This document shows positions 37,920-49,982 of a stretch of DNA of 64,000 nt, in pieces. The notes under the pieces were generated by a model that saw nothing but the letters and a program-made list of their open reading frames with translations, was not told the DNA's origin and ran no database searches. Numbering within the stretch: position 1 is the first letter of the stretch; every line of letters begins with the position of its first letter. The stretch is from Opeltia flavorubescens (lineage: Eukaryota; Ascomycota; Lecanoromycetes; Teloschistales; Teloschistaceae): contig KE546967.1 of NCBI GenBank assembly GCA_000442125.1, forward strand, positions 1,550,001 through 1,614,000. Reading direction: 5' to 3'. The position numbers and the translations under genes were made by a program.

Positions 37920-38325
37920 TTAAAAGGCCAAGCAAGACCCAGAGATCTGAGTCTGTGGAGGTCCAACGTCTACGGTCTGCGCTCCAACGGTGACAGTCTG
38001 GCTACCGTCAACGCCGGTAAAGCTACAGGTAGCGCCGCCAAGAGACTGAATTTTGCTGACGCTCAAAGGGTTGCCTGGCAGAAGTCGTTAGTAAGTAGAT
38101 GGGAAGAAAATTTGAAAGGCATATAAGAGTTGTAGAGTCTAGTGACTTACCGATTGAGAATTCGGATCCATCTGTTGGGACAGAAAGGCTGAACGAAGCG
38201 TCAGAGTCGGCTCCGAAAAAGGTGATCTGGGCTTGGAATTGGCGAGCCTCCTGTTTTGGGGCGGGGGTAGCTGAGGCCAAAGAGGCCAAGAGGGCGACAG
38301 CGGCGGAGATAGTGAAGGCTTTCAT
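37920..38325 (-). CDS. Small secreted protein, 109 residues
   Basis: Exons 38325-38151 and 38074-37920 (complement). Signal peptide MKAFTISAAVALLASLASA, then a mature domain with the conserved run ITFFGADSDASFSLSVP, IGNPLSVSKIQSLGGATC and TVDVGPPQTQISGSC. Two Cys remain in the mature protein and probably pair. This arrangement recurs among many small secreted proteins of plant-associated ascomycetes, most without known function. The intron has a TACTAAC branch site, and splicing is needed to reach the conserved C-terminal half; the unspliced frame ends within other sequence. An effector role is possible but unproven. Confidence 0.8.
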
Positions 38326-40116
38326 GTTTATTCAGAGACTCGATTAATCGAAGTCAAGTCTGCAGGTGGATTGATCTGTGTCTCTTTGTATTATTGCTCG
38401 GTGTTTGTATTTTTACTGGGACGAGACGTTCGAGGTAATGGGTTCTCATCGTTCATATAGCTGTTGAAGGTGGCGGACATACTCCGAGGCATGTGATCAT
38501 CCTGCTTACTTCACATAAAGGTACGCGATGCCGGTCTGCACTGTAGCTGGGGCTGTATGGGTGGCCACTGCCGCGATGCTTTCGGAGCCGGCAAGCGAAA
38601 GACCGGATAATCACGGTTGTGCTTTGTCCAATACGAGGGTGACGAGTGATGACCATACGTAAGTGCTTCAGCTCGAATACGATGAGGATGGTAAAAGGAC
38701 AGAGATCCGTGAAGCTTGGAGTCAGGTCGGATGAGGAATACCGAGATGACACGGAGAATTTCGAAAGAAGATGCAGGACACTAGTCTGGTTTGGAACTGA
38801 CTGCTGCATGGTCATCAATTTCTAAGGCTATGCTGTAAGCTTGGTAACGGTTCTTTGCAGAATGACTGATTCCAATACCGCATTATATCTCACGCTGCGT
38901 TCCGGTGGATTTTGGTGTACCATAAAGCTGAAGTCAACATCTCTTTTGTGGACTCTTCCAACTATAGCTTTTCAACATACGAGAAACATAGCAAATATTT
39001 GGATGCAATTCGTGAAAAGGCTCTTGCCGAGGTAAAAAAATTAGAGCATTAGAGGGTACTTACATATACGGGTGGATTTGATGCTGGATGACGGCCCGTG
39101 TGTGCTTATTAGCGTTTCGCACGGCATTTGCGGATGACGGTGTACTACAAATCTGCGTCAACTGGCATCATCTGCTTTTATTACCAAAATCACGAGGCTG
39201 CTGAGAATTGATGACCCCTCAAATCGGCCATGTCGCGTTTATGATTTGTGGTTCTTGATGTCTGTCGGTATTATGAAGAAATGAGCCGTTGACCGAGCGG
39301 CCGTAGATAAGAGATCATCCACTATCACGTGTGGATTGAGTAGCTGTGGCGTGCTAGCGAGGTGACCATTGGCTACTCATTGTACTTTGATCAGTGGCGA
39401 AGTATCTCGAGAATCGCAAAGCATTCAGTCGGTGAAGAGACGTCTGTATAACGAAGCTTTCGGGCAACCTTTTTATGCAGCTTTGAGAAATTCAAACAAG
39501 ATAACGGTATCGAATGAGAAAAATTATCTGGGAATACTTCGTTCTCTGACGTATGTACTTTTTCCAACATGTCAACATGATACGTTTTGATTGAAACGAA
39601 ATTTCCACATTAAGAAGCATCGTCTCTACAGATTGAGCTCAATGACTGGTGTAAGTAGGAATAACCTAATGTTCTGCATGTAGACTTGATCTTTGAATTT
39701 TAGTTTTCTGGTATTTCCGCCCATTTCATACTTCCTATCAAGAAGTGACGGTCTCAAAACCAATTGATATGAAGTTTCCGCAGGATGCTAGTGTGACCAA
39801 AGCCTTTGTAAGTCGACTAGCAAGACGGAACGGCTTTCCGTGAATAAAACCTGCATGTGAGCTCGAAACTCTTCGAGTATTCGTAGAGTGTGAACATACA
39901 AACAAAGACAAATATATCCTGCCAACGGGCACCTTCCAAGGATTTTGACTGTGTGTAATACATTTGTTGAACCATTTCCGTTGCCTGGCGTTATCCTGTA
40001 ACATATTCTCGGCGGAAGACGAGATATTGGCTTCCAGGCAATAGCCCTAAGATCTGTATGCGATGTGGCTCCGGTGCTCCGTTCTAATTGTGTAAATTTG
40101 CATTGAAGCTGGTCGT
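38326..40116. other. Gene-poor intergenic region
   Basis: Nearly 1.8 kb without a supported gene. Weak open frames: 121 codons at 38,453-38,818 (-) and 110 codons at 39,788-40,120 (-), neither with domain-like content. A short plus frame near 38,528 (MPVCTVAGAVWVATAA) followed by GTAAGT might be a first exon of a tiny secreted protein, but no second exon was found. Confidence 0.4.
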
Positions 40117-40347
40117 TCATCGGGTGACTCCAATTCGTTCATCCCGGCTCTGGCCATTCCGAACAGCTCTTGGCCTATCACCTGGCAGGGGCTTCAACTC
40201 GTCACTTGGATCGAGAGTATTCGTTTGTGCGCTCTTATTGGACCTCTCATTTTCGGCAGTATCGCGAGCTTTCGCAGCCCTGGAGTCTTCATAGGCCGCG
40301 ACATCCTCAGATGTGAGAGTGATAGCTGTGGGCTTTCGGCGTAGCAT
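40117..40347 (-). CDS. CDC26: Anaphase-promoting complex subunit Cdc26
   Basis: Single exon, 76 residues. Starts MLRRKPTAITLTSEDVAAYE, the conserved N-terminus of CDC26 (human [20 protein letters not shown]), which threads into the TPR groove of Cdc16/APC6 and stabilises it in the anaphase-promoting complex, the ubiquitin ligase that drives mitotic exit. The rest is polar and disordered. It closes with SRDERIGVTR, comparable with the NDRIGY segment of animal CDC26. The length is close to that of the 85-residue human protein. It is divergent from the sugar transporter gene. Confidence 0.87.
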   Translation of the reverse strand: MLRRKPTAITLTSEDVAAYEDSRAAKARDTAENERSNKSAQTNTLDPSDELKPLPGDRPRAVRNGQSRDERIGVTR

Positions 40348-40751
40348 TGCTTTGGATTTGAGATAGTGTACTGGATAATATCGGAGCGGATGGATGTTGC
40401 TCGCTGTTTATCTAAATCTTGTCTTTGTCATTAAAGGATGTTTGTGTACACGAGATTGTGAACCGTTACCGCTCGGTTAAGCGGTTAATTGAGGCTCTGG
40501 CTAAGATAAAGACCCCTGTCTTATGCCGCGTGGACTCTTGATAAGCATGTCTGCCCCTGGCTAAACAGCTTTATTGATCCTCATAGTGCATTGCTTTCAG
40601 TAGACATTTCGCCTTGAGCTTCCACGCACCATGGTTACAATTGCATGTCATGATATATAGAGACTTCCACGGCCGGTCCATCGACTCTGTGTGAGACCTC
40701 GGACCGACATCAGCTTTGTTTATATATGTCCCCGGCTCATTGGGAGTCGCA
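40348..40751. other. Divergent intergenic region (CDC26 / transporter)
   Basis: About 400 bases carrying two divergent promoters. Nothing more specific recognised. Confidence 0.45.
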
Positions 40752-42845
40752 ATGCCTCAAGCAGCGTCATGGGCAGGTGCACCATCAATCAGAGGCTCCA
40801 GCGAGTCCATACGCATGGCACTGCTGACGTTCAGTCTGGTTGGCCTTCAGTGGGCATCCTTGGCAATAATTTCACGCCCGTAAGCTGATTGGCGTAATTA
40901 GATTCACCTGGGGAATAGAAATGACATGTAAGAGCTTTGTCGACGTCCCTGTTTCCTCTTTTCCTGATACTTACACAATATAGATTGCACTCCCTACCTA
41001 CTGCAACTAGGTCTCACCAAAAGCAAGACCTCCTTAGTATGGATCGCCGGGCCTTTGTCGGGGCTTGTCATGGGTCCTGTGGTTGGCGTACTGGCCGATA
41101 ATTCAAAGTCAAAATATGGAAGGCGGAGACCCTTCATGATTGGAGGTGCCATAATAGTATCAATGGGCTTGTTCGTTCTCGGCTGGACGACCGAAATCGT
41201 GGCCTTCTTCATCCCGGAATCGGAGTTGGTGAGTGCGGATTCATGCTGCACTATAGATCATTCTGACTCTTCACGCTAGAGACGTGTCCTTACAATCACA
41301 CTAGCAGTCCTCAGTATATACCTAGTCGACTTTGCCATCAATGCGAGTAAGCTTGATTGCTGGCGCTGCTTTGGCATAGTGATTGCTAACCAGTTGGTAG
41401 TCCAATCGTCCTGTCGTAGTCTGATTGTGGACACACTACCCATCCCGAAGCAACAGAAAGGATCGGCTTGGGGTAAGTACTTTTTCTAATCGTGTATACA
41501 ACGGTCATTGAGATCCTGAAGCAACTAGAATGATTGCCATCGGCCATCTGGCAGGATATGGTGTGAGTACCGTCGACTTATTAAAGATCCTCGGGAAATC
41601 CTTGGGCGATTCCCAATTCAAGCAATGCTGCGTCATCGCAGCAGGGATGTTACTCTTATCCGTCGGCGTCACCTCTTGGGCGGTCAAGGAACGGATTCTT
41701 CTATCATCGAGGTATACCATAACCATGCTTTGCGGCTAAATTTATTTCTTGAAGAAAGCTTATTTGGTCGCAGGGACTCTGATGTTAAGTCAGGGGCTTG
41801 GAAATTAGTTGGAAAAATCCTTAGTACAGCATGGCACCTCCCTGACCGGATAAGAGCCATCTGCTGGGTGCAATTTTGGGCTTGGATAGGTATGTTGCTA
41901 CGTCACGTGAGTGACCGGTTTTTTGCGCTGACAAAGATGTCAGGCTGGTTCCCGTTCCTGTTCTACAGTACCACTTGGGTTGGCGAAACCTACTTTCGAT
42001 ACACTCCTGAAGCCTCAATCGCAGATTCAACCGATCCTCTTGGCGATATCGGTCGCATCGGTTCTCTTTCCCTACTCATCTTCTCCATCGTCACCTTCGT
42101 CGGCTCTGTTCTCCTCCCTTTCGTGGTCCGATCTCCTGACAGTGAAGCGAAATCCGGCGAACGCAACTTTACTCCACGTCCTCCAGCTGCCATCGCCCCT
42201 CTCGCTCCGTATTTGAAAAATGTCAAGCCTGATCTGCTTACTTCTTGGATGCTAAGCCATCTCATCTTCGCGGGCGCTATGTTTCTGGCCCCTTTTGTGC
42301 GCTCTCTGCACATGGCGACTGTGCTTGTCTCGGTCTGCGGCATCCCATGGGCGCTGGCGTGCTGGGCTCCGTTCGCTTATATGGGCATTGAGGTCAATCG
42401 AATGACTGCTCCCTCTACTATGCTTGCTAACGGGTCTTCCTACCGCCGACTCCCAACCCCATCTGACGACTTTTCCTCTCCGGGCCCATCGCCAAGCTTC
42501 CTTCGCCTCAATCATCTGGATCGAGACCTTGACGACGACGATGAAGCCGACACGTCAACAGGCGAGACAGCAGGTATTTACCTTGGCATACTGAACCTCT
42601 TCACGACTTTACCGCAATTTGTGGGAACCTTCATCAGCATGATTGTCTTCGAGATTTTGGAGCCGGGAAAGCATCCGGAGCTGCATAAAGGAGAAGATGT
42701 GGATGGAGAAGGAAAAGATGAGGTGATCAAGAAAGTGACAGAGGGGCCGAACGCGATCGCGGTATGTCTTTTCATCGGCGCCGTTAGCGCGGTTGGTGCG
42801 GCGTATGCCACGGCGAGAATGAAGCGGATGTATAAGAGACCTTGA
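40752..42845 (+). CDS. Sucrose/maltose-type MFS transporter (GPH/SUT family)
   Basis: Eight exons: 40752-40849, 40902-40927 (26 bases), 40984-41228, 41280-41346, 41401-41472, 41522-41711, 41774-41889 and 41944-42845, giving 571 residues with all phases consistent. Twelve membrane segments are expected. The signature SKYGRRRPFMIGG sits in the loop after TM2-TM3, and LSGLVMGPVVGVLAD and SSCRSLIVDTLP are also typical of fungal sucrose and alpha-glucoside proton symporters (S. pombe Sut1-like). A long hydrophilic loop with an acidic run (DDDDEAD) lies before TM11. It probably imports sucrose or related glucosides at the plasma membrane; substrate is inference. A frame continuing through two unspliced introns could mislead gene finders. 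Confidence 0.9.
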
Positions 42846-45266
42846 CCTGAAAGATCACCCACCTGCGGCCGTTCCGCGAAATGAAAATAGAAGCATGTAC
42901 TATAGAAAGGACAGCAATGGAAGAACACTATTTCCTCTGATACCAATACGATTCTAAGTATAAACGAGCCAGGTGAGTTCATGTCCTGAGTTCCACCAAA
43001 GCCGCTCTCTTTTACGATGTTTTTGAGACATACCGGTGAGGCATGGTTTACTCTGTCCGTGCGGATTGGTCTAGGCCTCACTGGCTGTGTTGAACCAATC
43101 TGATGATAGAAATAACNATACATTGGAGGCTGGAGACGTTCGGCTGTGGCTTACGGAGGAAAGACCGTTCGCTGATCACGGGTGACATCTAAGACACGCA
43201 GAAAAGGCAACGGGTATGTATGTCTCATACTGTGGGGAAGGATGACAGATTCGAGGTGGGATGGTCTAGAACTGGAGGCACGTTCATCTCAACGACTCTG
43301 AACGCCATGAACTTGTCCGGCGTTCGATCAATAGGGATCAATGCTAGGTCCATGCCTATTGTCTTCAAATCGGACCTACTGAAACAACGCGCAGTGCCGG
43401 AGATCATCTTCAAGACATCAGGACGGTTGATCAGAGATTGCAGCCACCAGATCAAAATCAAGTCAAGACCAATGTATCACATTGGACGAAATATTGAGCT
43501 ACAACGTTGAGCTATATTGGATCAAGGAGAACGGGCAGGGGTAGACGATTACTTAATACACTTCCCTTAGTAAGTGGCTCATACGTGCTAGAGTGTTGAT
43601 GGGGAAGGAGTGTGTACATGATGATAGAATGGAGTAAAGGTCCTGGAGGAGATTCAAGCCGTACACCGTTTGCAACGGCAACTGACTAAGACATCGTCCT
43701 CGGACAGTAGCATTGCTGCATCGGAGGTCAGGCGCTTCAGCCAGCAAAGCGGTGCGTCAACGGCTTTCAGATATCTGTAAGCTGGCTACTTGCATTGGTG
43801 GCAGTTGATCGTCAACCGTCCGTTTCCACACCCCGAAATAGAGAACAGATCCTCGTATTAGAGGTGAAAGCTGCATCAATTCGAGCTGCGGGCTCGAGCA
43901 GAGAATCGGGAATTTTGTTCCTACTGAGGGAGAAGGTCAAGTGTAGTCGAAGGCCAGAGAGTCAATATGCAGAGCGAGCTTGGGCCCTTAATTTGTCTCC
44001 AGGGGGGAATGTCAATGTGACGGCAACGGTCTGCAGGTTCATCAAGCTATGCCAGGGGCCCGATAAGCGCCGCAGCGGATTGGATCGAGATTTCCCTACC
44101 CTGGAAAATGAGCATAGCGGAATACCATGAGACTTTTTTGTAGGCCAGCGAGTCGAAACATGTCCACTCTCCCATCATACCATGCCTGGTCATGCTAAAA
44201 CATGACAAGCCGAATTCAGTCAGTAAGAAGGAATGGGCGTCAGCCACTGCAATTGATATGGTCGGAAGGCGTCGGGATCGTCGGGAGGTCGAAAGAAGGT
44301 TAAATTTACGTTGTTTCAGGCCTGCGCCAAGAGAAATCTAGATCTCGACTCCAACGCTTTGGGATCAGGCACTTGGACCTTGACCATTACGGTTAGGAAT
44401 TCCAACCTCCCTGCTCCCACAGTCCAATCCCCTGTCTGATTTCTAATTAGTCTTCTGGCCCATGTATTCGTCTCCCCTGAATCGTACAGCAGCCAGCTGC
44501 ACGGGCATACACCGTCCGATGCACCACGCAAGCCGCTGAATAAATGCATGCATCGCACGAGGCCAGCGAACTCGATCGTCTACACCGGACCTTTTTTCCC
44601 CTCTTTCCCATCATGAAAAATCAGCCGAACGTTTGCTCTCATCTCTAGGAAGACCGTCTGAACCACCACCACTACCGGTCGGGATGCAGTGCACTGCTTA
44701 TTGATCCAAGTGGATCAGTTCCAGCCTTCATAGTCTCGAGCAAATGACCTCAAAAGGTGACATGCTCATTCAGGGGTTCTAGACCAGTCATCACCCACCA
44801 TCATCCTTTTCGAATACTGAAACGATCCAGACGGAATGGCTGAAAGGATGCCTCCCGGCCTTACCAAGCTCCCATGGAAGCTTGGAAGCCTTCTGATTTG
44901 TTCCCAAATGCCCATGCAGGAACATGGAAATTGCATAGGATAAACAACGAGTCTTCACTATATCTGTGATGTGAGGATTGTGGCGCTGGTCAAGCATGGT
45001 CTCGGATCTCTTTTTTTCCCCTTCACTTTTCTTTCCTGTCTCTCCACCTGAATTTTTATTTCTTACCTTCCTTTTCCCCTCTTGCGTTACCCATCTCCTT
45101 CATCCATTCCGACCGTGCACAGTGCCGGCAGTCGTTCCTTTGAGCTTTCCTCCCAGTCATTCATTAACATAAGAAGTCCGGCGCTGCCCACTTCAACAGA
45201 AACCCAACCTCAATCACATCACTCGTTTCTTCACTTCATTCGTTCATTCTTGAGAAGCTGTTGACC
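42846..45266. other. Long gene-free stretch
   Basis: About 2.4 kb without a supported gene. Open frames of 60-180 codons occur on both strands (largest 42,578-43,123 on the minus strand, overlapping the transporter end), but none carries recognisable domains. One ambiguous base lies at 43,117. The right 250 bases are the GH128 promoter. Confidence 0.45.
45005..45260 (+). promoter_or_regulatory. CT-rich promoter/leader of the GH128 gene
   Basis: Long pyrimidine-rich tracts (such as CTTTTTTTCCCCTTCACTTT near 45,010 and TTCCTTTTCCCCTCTTGCG near 45,068) followed by a CACATCACTCG leader just before the ATG. Such CT blocks are known near transcription start sites of strongly expressed fungal genes. 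The transcription start itself cannot be placed. Confidence 0.5.
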
Positions 45267-46587
45267 ATGCACTTCTTCACCTACCCTTCCATTCTTTTGA
45301 CGCTGAGCGTCCTTACATCCGAAGTAGCTGGAGCTGCTGTGCATAATCCGCGTCATGTACACCGCCAGACCTCATTGACCTGCTACGAGGACAACTCCCT
45401 CCGTGCCTTGGAGCGCTACCCAAGCGATGCCGCAGCTTTCTGTCCCAAGTATCTCAAGGCCCCGAGCGAGCCGGTTCCTAAGAATCTCGCTGGAGTGCCG
45501 GCCACTCGCTTGTCCAGTGCTTGCACATGTTTCCAGAAGACCGCTGCCCCTGCGAACCCGGTATCGAGTCCGACAAAAACTCCTACCACAACACCGGTCG
45601 TTTCCCCTACGCCAACATCTCTTTCGACTGTTAAGACAACCCCTTCATCGACCCCGGCATCCACCAAACCATCTGTATCGACCTCAGCCGCTTTGCCTCC
45701 CACCTCGACCTCAAGCCTGACTTCGACTGGACCAACCAGTCTTCCAGGAAGAGGTAAAGCCTATAGCGGTGGCAAGCGTGGCCTAGTCTACGACTATAAC
45801 TCCAAAGACTATAGCAAGTTTTTCAAAGACAGCAAAAAGATCGGCTTTGGGTCCAACTGGGGCCAGAAGAGATCCCCCGCACCGGGGGTTGACGTTGACT
45901 TCGTTCCATTTGTTCCTACCATCCGAGTAGACTCGAGTCTCAAAAATGATGGATGGGCTGCTGCAGCAAAAGCACTTATCAGTAGCGGGACTTCCATGAT
46001 CTTTGCGTACGTGCCCTCTGTACCCTTGTACCTTAGCACATATTAATTGATATCAATTTTACAGTTCCAACGAACCCGATAACGCAGGCCAATCAAACCT
46101 CACCCCTGCCCAGGCTGCCACCGTCTACAAAAACTTCATCCAACCCTTCGCCGGCCAAGTTGCCATGGCCTCTCCTGCTATCACCAACGGTGGCGGCGCC
46201 ACTGGCCTCAACTTCCTCGACAAATTCGCAGCCGCATGCACCGACTGCCACTTCGACATTATCAACGTGCACCACTACGTCAACCGCGCAGACCTCAGCG
46301 TCGACCAAGCCGTCTCGGCCGTGCAATCCTACCTTACAAAGGACGTCGCCACATTCCAAGCCAATCACCCGCAGTTCAAGGATTCTAAGATCTGCCTGGG
46401 AGAGTTTTGGCTCTGGGGCGCGTCGGACGATGACGGGGCGCAGTATTTACAGAAGTTGCTGCCATGGTTGGATGGGAATGCGAATGTGGCTTGTTACCAG
46501 GCTTTTGGGGGACTTTGGACGGGGAATTTCATCAATGATGCGGGGACGGGTTTGAGTAAGAGTGGGCAGGTCTATCATGATCTTTGA
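45267..46587 (+). CDS. GH128 beta-1,3-glucanase with N-terminal Cys-rich domain
   Basis: Exons 45267-46006 and 46065-46587 give 420 residues. A signal peptide covers 1 to about 24. Residues about 38-90 form a small four-Cys domain (TCYEDNSLRALERYPSDAA ... SACTCF). A long Thr/Ser/Pro linker (about 91-168) then leads to an Asl1-like glycoside hydrolase family 128 domain about 175-420: RGLVYDY, IGFGSNWG, SNEPDN with likely acid/base Glu250, DIINVHHYV, and LGEFWLWG with likely nucleophile Glu360. Such enzymes cut beta-1,3-glucan of fungal walls and act outside the cell. The ATG at 45,267 is preceded by an ACC context and chosen over the in-frame TTG at 45,261. Confidence 0.9.
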
Positions 46588-47322
46588 GGTGAAGGAGGAG
46601 TGAAGAGACGAAGTGGCAGACACAATGTTGCATTCCGCGGAGGATTGTTCGACGACGACTCTTTCCATTCTTTCAGTAAGTGATTGGATGTGCGGGTTTT
46701 CATCCTAATTTCTTCTCTTTTTTTTCGGAAATTCTTCTTGTGGATATGATTCAGTATATTTGCATGGATATGAAGGATTGCGAGGGATTCGATTCTTGTG
46801 GATAGCATTTAGGATTTTGTTTGGAGGATTTGACTCGGAGAGCTTTTATGAAATTGACGGACGCCATAGAAGACAAGATCCGAAGAATGGAAATGGTAAA
46901 GGAAAAGATTCGGGGAGAAGCATTTGCATAAATAGATAGCTACGAACCACAATGGAAAATTCTTCCTCATCATCGTGGATACTATGCCTTGGATATTCGT
47001 TCATAACGGTTCGTACGGTCGTCAAGTTTTGAGAGATGCCATTTTACAAAGAATTTTGAATATTGAGAAGTCGCAACTAAGAAAGGAATAGTGGAACGCG
47101 ACTGCCATCGAGAGCGGGAAATTTAATCCATGTATATGAGTCTGTATTACTATAGACACTACCAACTAAATCACCAGGACAATATCTGATTATTTGCTCC
47201 TCTCGTGGAGGTCACCTTCAACGCCATCGCTCAATCAAAATTTCCAAATTAGCGGTATCATCAACAAATGAAAGGTAAAGACTCAGATCCATTCCCCATC
47301 CACACATCCAAACGTAGTGCCA
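46588..47322. other. Convergent 3' intergenic region
   Basis: About 735 bases between convergent genes (GH128 and the DUF8004-like gene). No gene or RNA recognised. Confidence 0.45.
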
Positions 47323-49982
47323 CTACCTCGCAATCCCCCAAACATACGCATCAACCTCCGGATTGCTCCTGCCCAACTGTCCCACGCTCCTGACACTATC
47401 CCATCTCTTCACACGGTCCGCTCCCGTTGGCTTAACCTCATCCAACATAAGGATACTCTCATCAGCGTCATACTTGCTGCTCACGCTCCCACAAACACTA
47501 GTATGTTCCATCCCATCATCCTCGTCATTCGAGCTCTCGCTCCACGCACTACTATCCTCTTCCTTAACTGAAGAACTCGCAGGCGTGCTAGACACAGGAC
47601 TTGCATTCCCTCTGCGAAGAGAAGCACCACCGGGGCTGGAGTTACCGCTTGAAGGGGCGGAAGTGTTGCGCGAACTGGCGGTTGAATTGGAAGCTGAGTG
47701 CGAAGGAGAATTTTGATTAGAGTTAGGTAGGCGCTCACGGGAATACTTGTGGATCAGCGAGTCGACGAAACCCGGTCGTTGAGGTTGAGGGGAGCGGACA
47801 GAGAGGTCGCGGGTGAGAATGACTTTTTGGGGAAGAGCGGGCTGGCGGGTACGGGTCGGAGAAGACGGGTTCGATCTGACGGTAGGTACGGGTGGTGGTG
47901 GGTAATCTGGTGGAGGATTGAAGGAGTTGTTGCGACTATTCGGCAGAGAGGTCGAGAATAACGGCATTGGTTTAGGAATGAAGAGATCAGCATGGTCAGG
48001 TTGGATTTCGAGGAAAGGTGTTGTGAAGGCGACTCTGCGGGTTTGGGGCACCTGGACTGGCACCTGGACTGGTTGACTTGGCCTGTGACAAGGATGCTGT
48101 TCTTGCAGCATCTTTACTCTTCGCATTTCTTCTTCACCCATGGCAATCAGCTTCTGCTTGAGCATCGCCTTCTTCTGTGCTGCTTTCTTGCCATCTTCAT
48201 CCCAGGGCGGAGTGCCGGCAATCTGGCAGCAAAGAGGGTACGGTATGCCTTCCGTGTCCCTAACTTCGGGCGGGGCGCGTGTGACCGAAATGAGGGTTTG
48301 TAGGACGGCGTAGATAAGGATCCATCGAACTTTCCTTGCATCGCTGCAAGACACCGATTCGTCCTTCTCTTGCAATGTCCAAGACTTTTCGAATCGGAGA
48401 TATTCACGGACGAGGCTGCATCCCATAACTTTCATGTCACTGGGATTAGTTGCTGCGGATAGAGCAGCGACTGCTGCAGTTCGCCGTTCGATCTTTTGTG
48501 CTTGACTATATTTGAAGAGTTTCCGCACAGTGCCGGTCTTTTGCCGATCACAGAGCAGAGAAGCTTCTGGAATTAAAGGGAGAGGATGTGGAAGCGAAGC
48601 ATACTTCTTTCGCTTATCAAAAGCAGTGATGTTTTGAAAGACGCAGATCCCTCCATCAGCAGGACGATCGGATTGCAAATCGGTGCCTGACGTGGGATCG
48701 ACCAGATATTCGTATAGGTTGCGGAACTCGAAGTACATGGATTTGTATGTTGACTTTGGAAGGGCGGCGCTGGAAGGATTAGAGACAGTTGGGGGCCAGT
48801 AACCGTATTTACCAACGTAGAAAGAATGAAGGAAAGAGCGGAAGCGGTCGAGATGAACACGAGCGGCAGGTGAAAGACCCAAGTAAGCCCCGGACAAATC
48901 GTCCTCTAGAAAATTGCCGAGTGAGCGGCCTGCATGATCGAGGCGAAGGTCCATCTCGAAATGAGCTCGAGTTATAAGAGCCTTCGATTGCCGTGAGACG
49001 AACTGAATATTTGTTAGATATCTATGAACACTGATGGTTGGATTCTTGTCATACCTCGTATTCAGCGCTAAATTGTAGGTCATCGCACATTCCAGCACAA
49101 TGACAGAAGCTATCCCGCCACAGCTCGAGCAACTCGTGCTTTTCAGCGAATTGAAGCACAGCCAGCGCGTGATCGGGACAGCTTCTGAAATCAGTATATT
49201 CTTGCGAATCTAGATACGATAGTATATCCTCAAGATTTTCATCTTCGTCGGTCCGGAACTCGTTCATCCGGTCAAGGAGGGAAAGCAGCGAATCGCCTAA
49301 TCGATGCCCAACCAAGGGCTTCTCGAACATCCAAGCAAAGAAATTCCGAGTAACTACATGGTAGCGGAACGAGCCTTCCTTCGTCAGTCCTGAGGGCGCT
49401 GGGATGAACAGTTCATGCTTGGCTGGCGGAGACGGGTCATTGAAATAATCCTCATCTGTCGAGGATGAGCGGTCCGATGCTGCGGAAGGACTTTCAGCGT
49501 TTGCTTTGGCGCTGAAGCGGTCGAGTAGCGGCTTGCAATTGCTCGATTCAATGGCAGCGAGGGAAACGCGTAGAGAAGCACCTCGTCTGGACTGGCCTTG
49601 AGCGTAGAAATGCACCAGACAATCTCCGCTGGGAAACCAGAGTTCAGGGTCCTGGAAGAGAGATGAGCAAAAAAAAATTCATGTAAGCCGTATTGTCATT
49701 GAAACTTACTCGTCTGATGGAGTCCCAATTGGTCGTCGTACGCATGGTACCATCCCACCTCCGTATATTGGTCTTCCGAACAGGATCCATTGAGTTGTCG
49801 AGGGGTTCTGTCACGCGGGGCAGGTTTTCTGTCGATTTACTTGCAATTTTGGATAGATATAGATTGAGTTTCTGGACTCTCCTCGAAGGGGCTCCAGGCG
49901 AACTGCTTCGACTCCCAGGCATGCTCTTCGATAAATTCCCTCTGAAGGGACGCTGGCCGGAAACTGCATGTGAGGCCATCAT
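47323..49982 (-). CDS. Large fungal-specific protein, DUF8004-like
   Basis: Exons 49982-49710, 49651-49055 and 49002-47323 (complement) give 849 residues. The conserved N-terminal part carries RRWDGTMRTTTNWDSIRRDP, ELWFPSGDCLVHFYAQGQS, RRGASLRVSLAAIESSNC and SFRYHVVTRNFFAWMF. A second conserved helical part lies at about 290-470 (DLSGAYLGLSPAARVHLDRF, FLHSFYVGKYGYWPP). The last about 300 residues are Ser/Pro-rich and disordered. I associate the N-terminal block with a family named DUF8004, found across filamentous ascomycetes with no known function; the number is from memory. No signal peptide or membrane segment; probably cytosolic or nuclear. An additional upstream 5' exon cannot be excluded. 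Confidence 0.78.

Noticed and set aside
42578-43123. Minus-strand 181-codon frame
   Set aside because: Largely antisense to the last transporter exon and contains the ambiguous base at 43,117.
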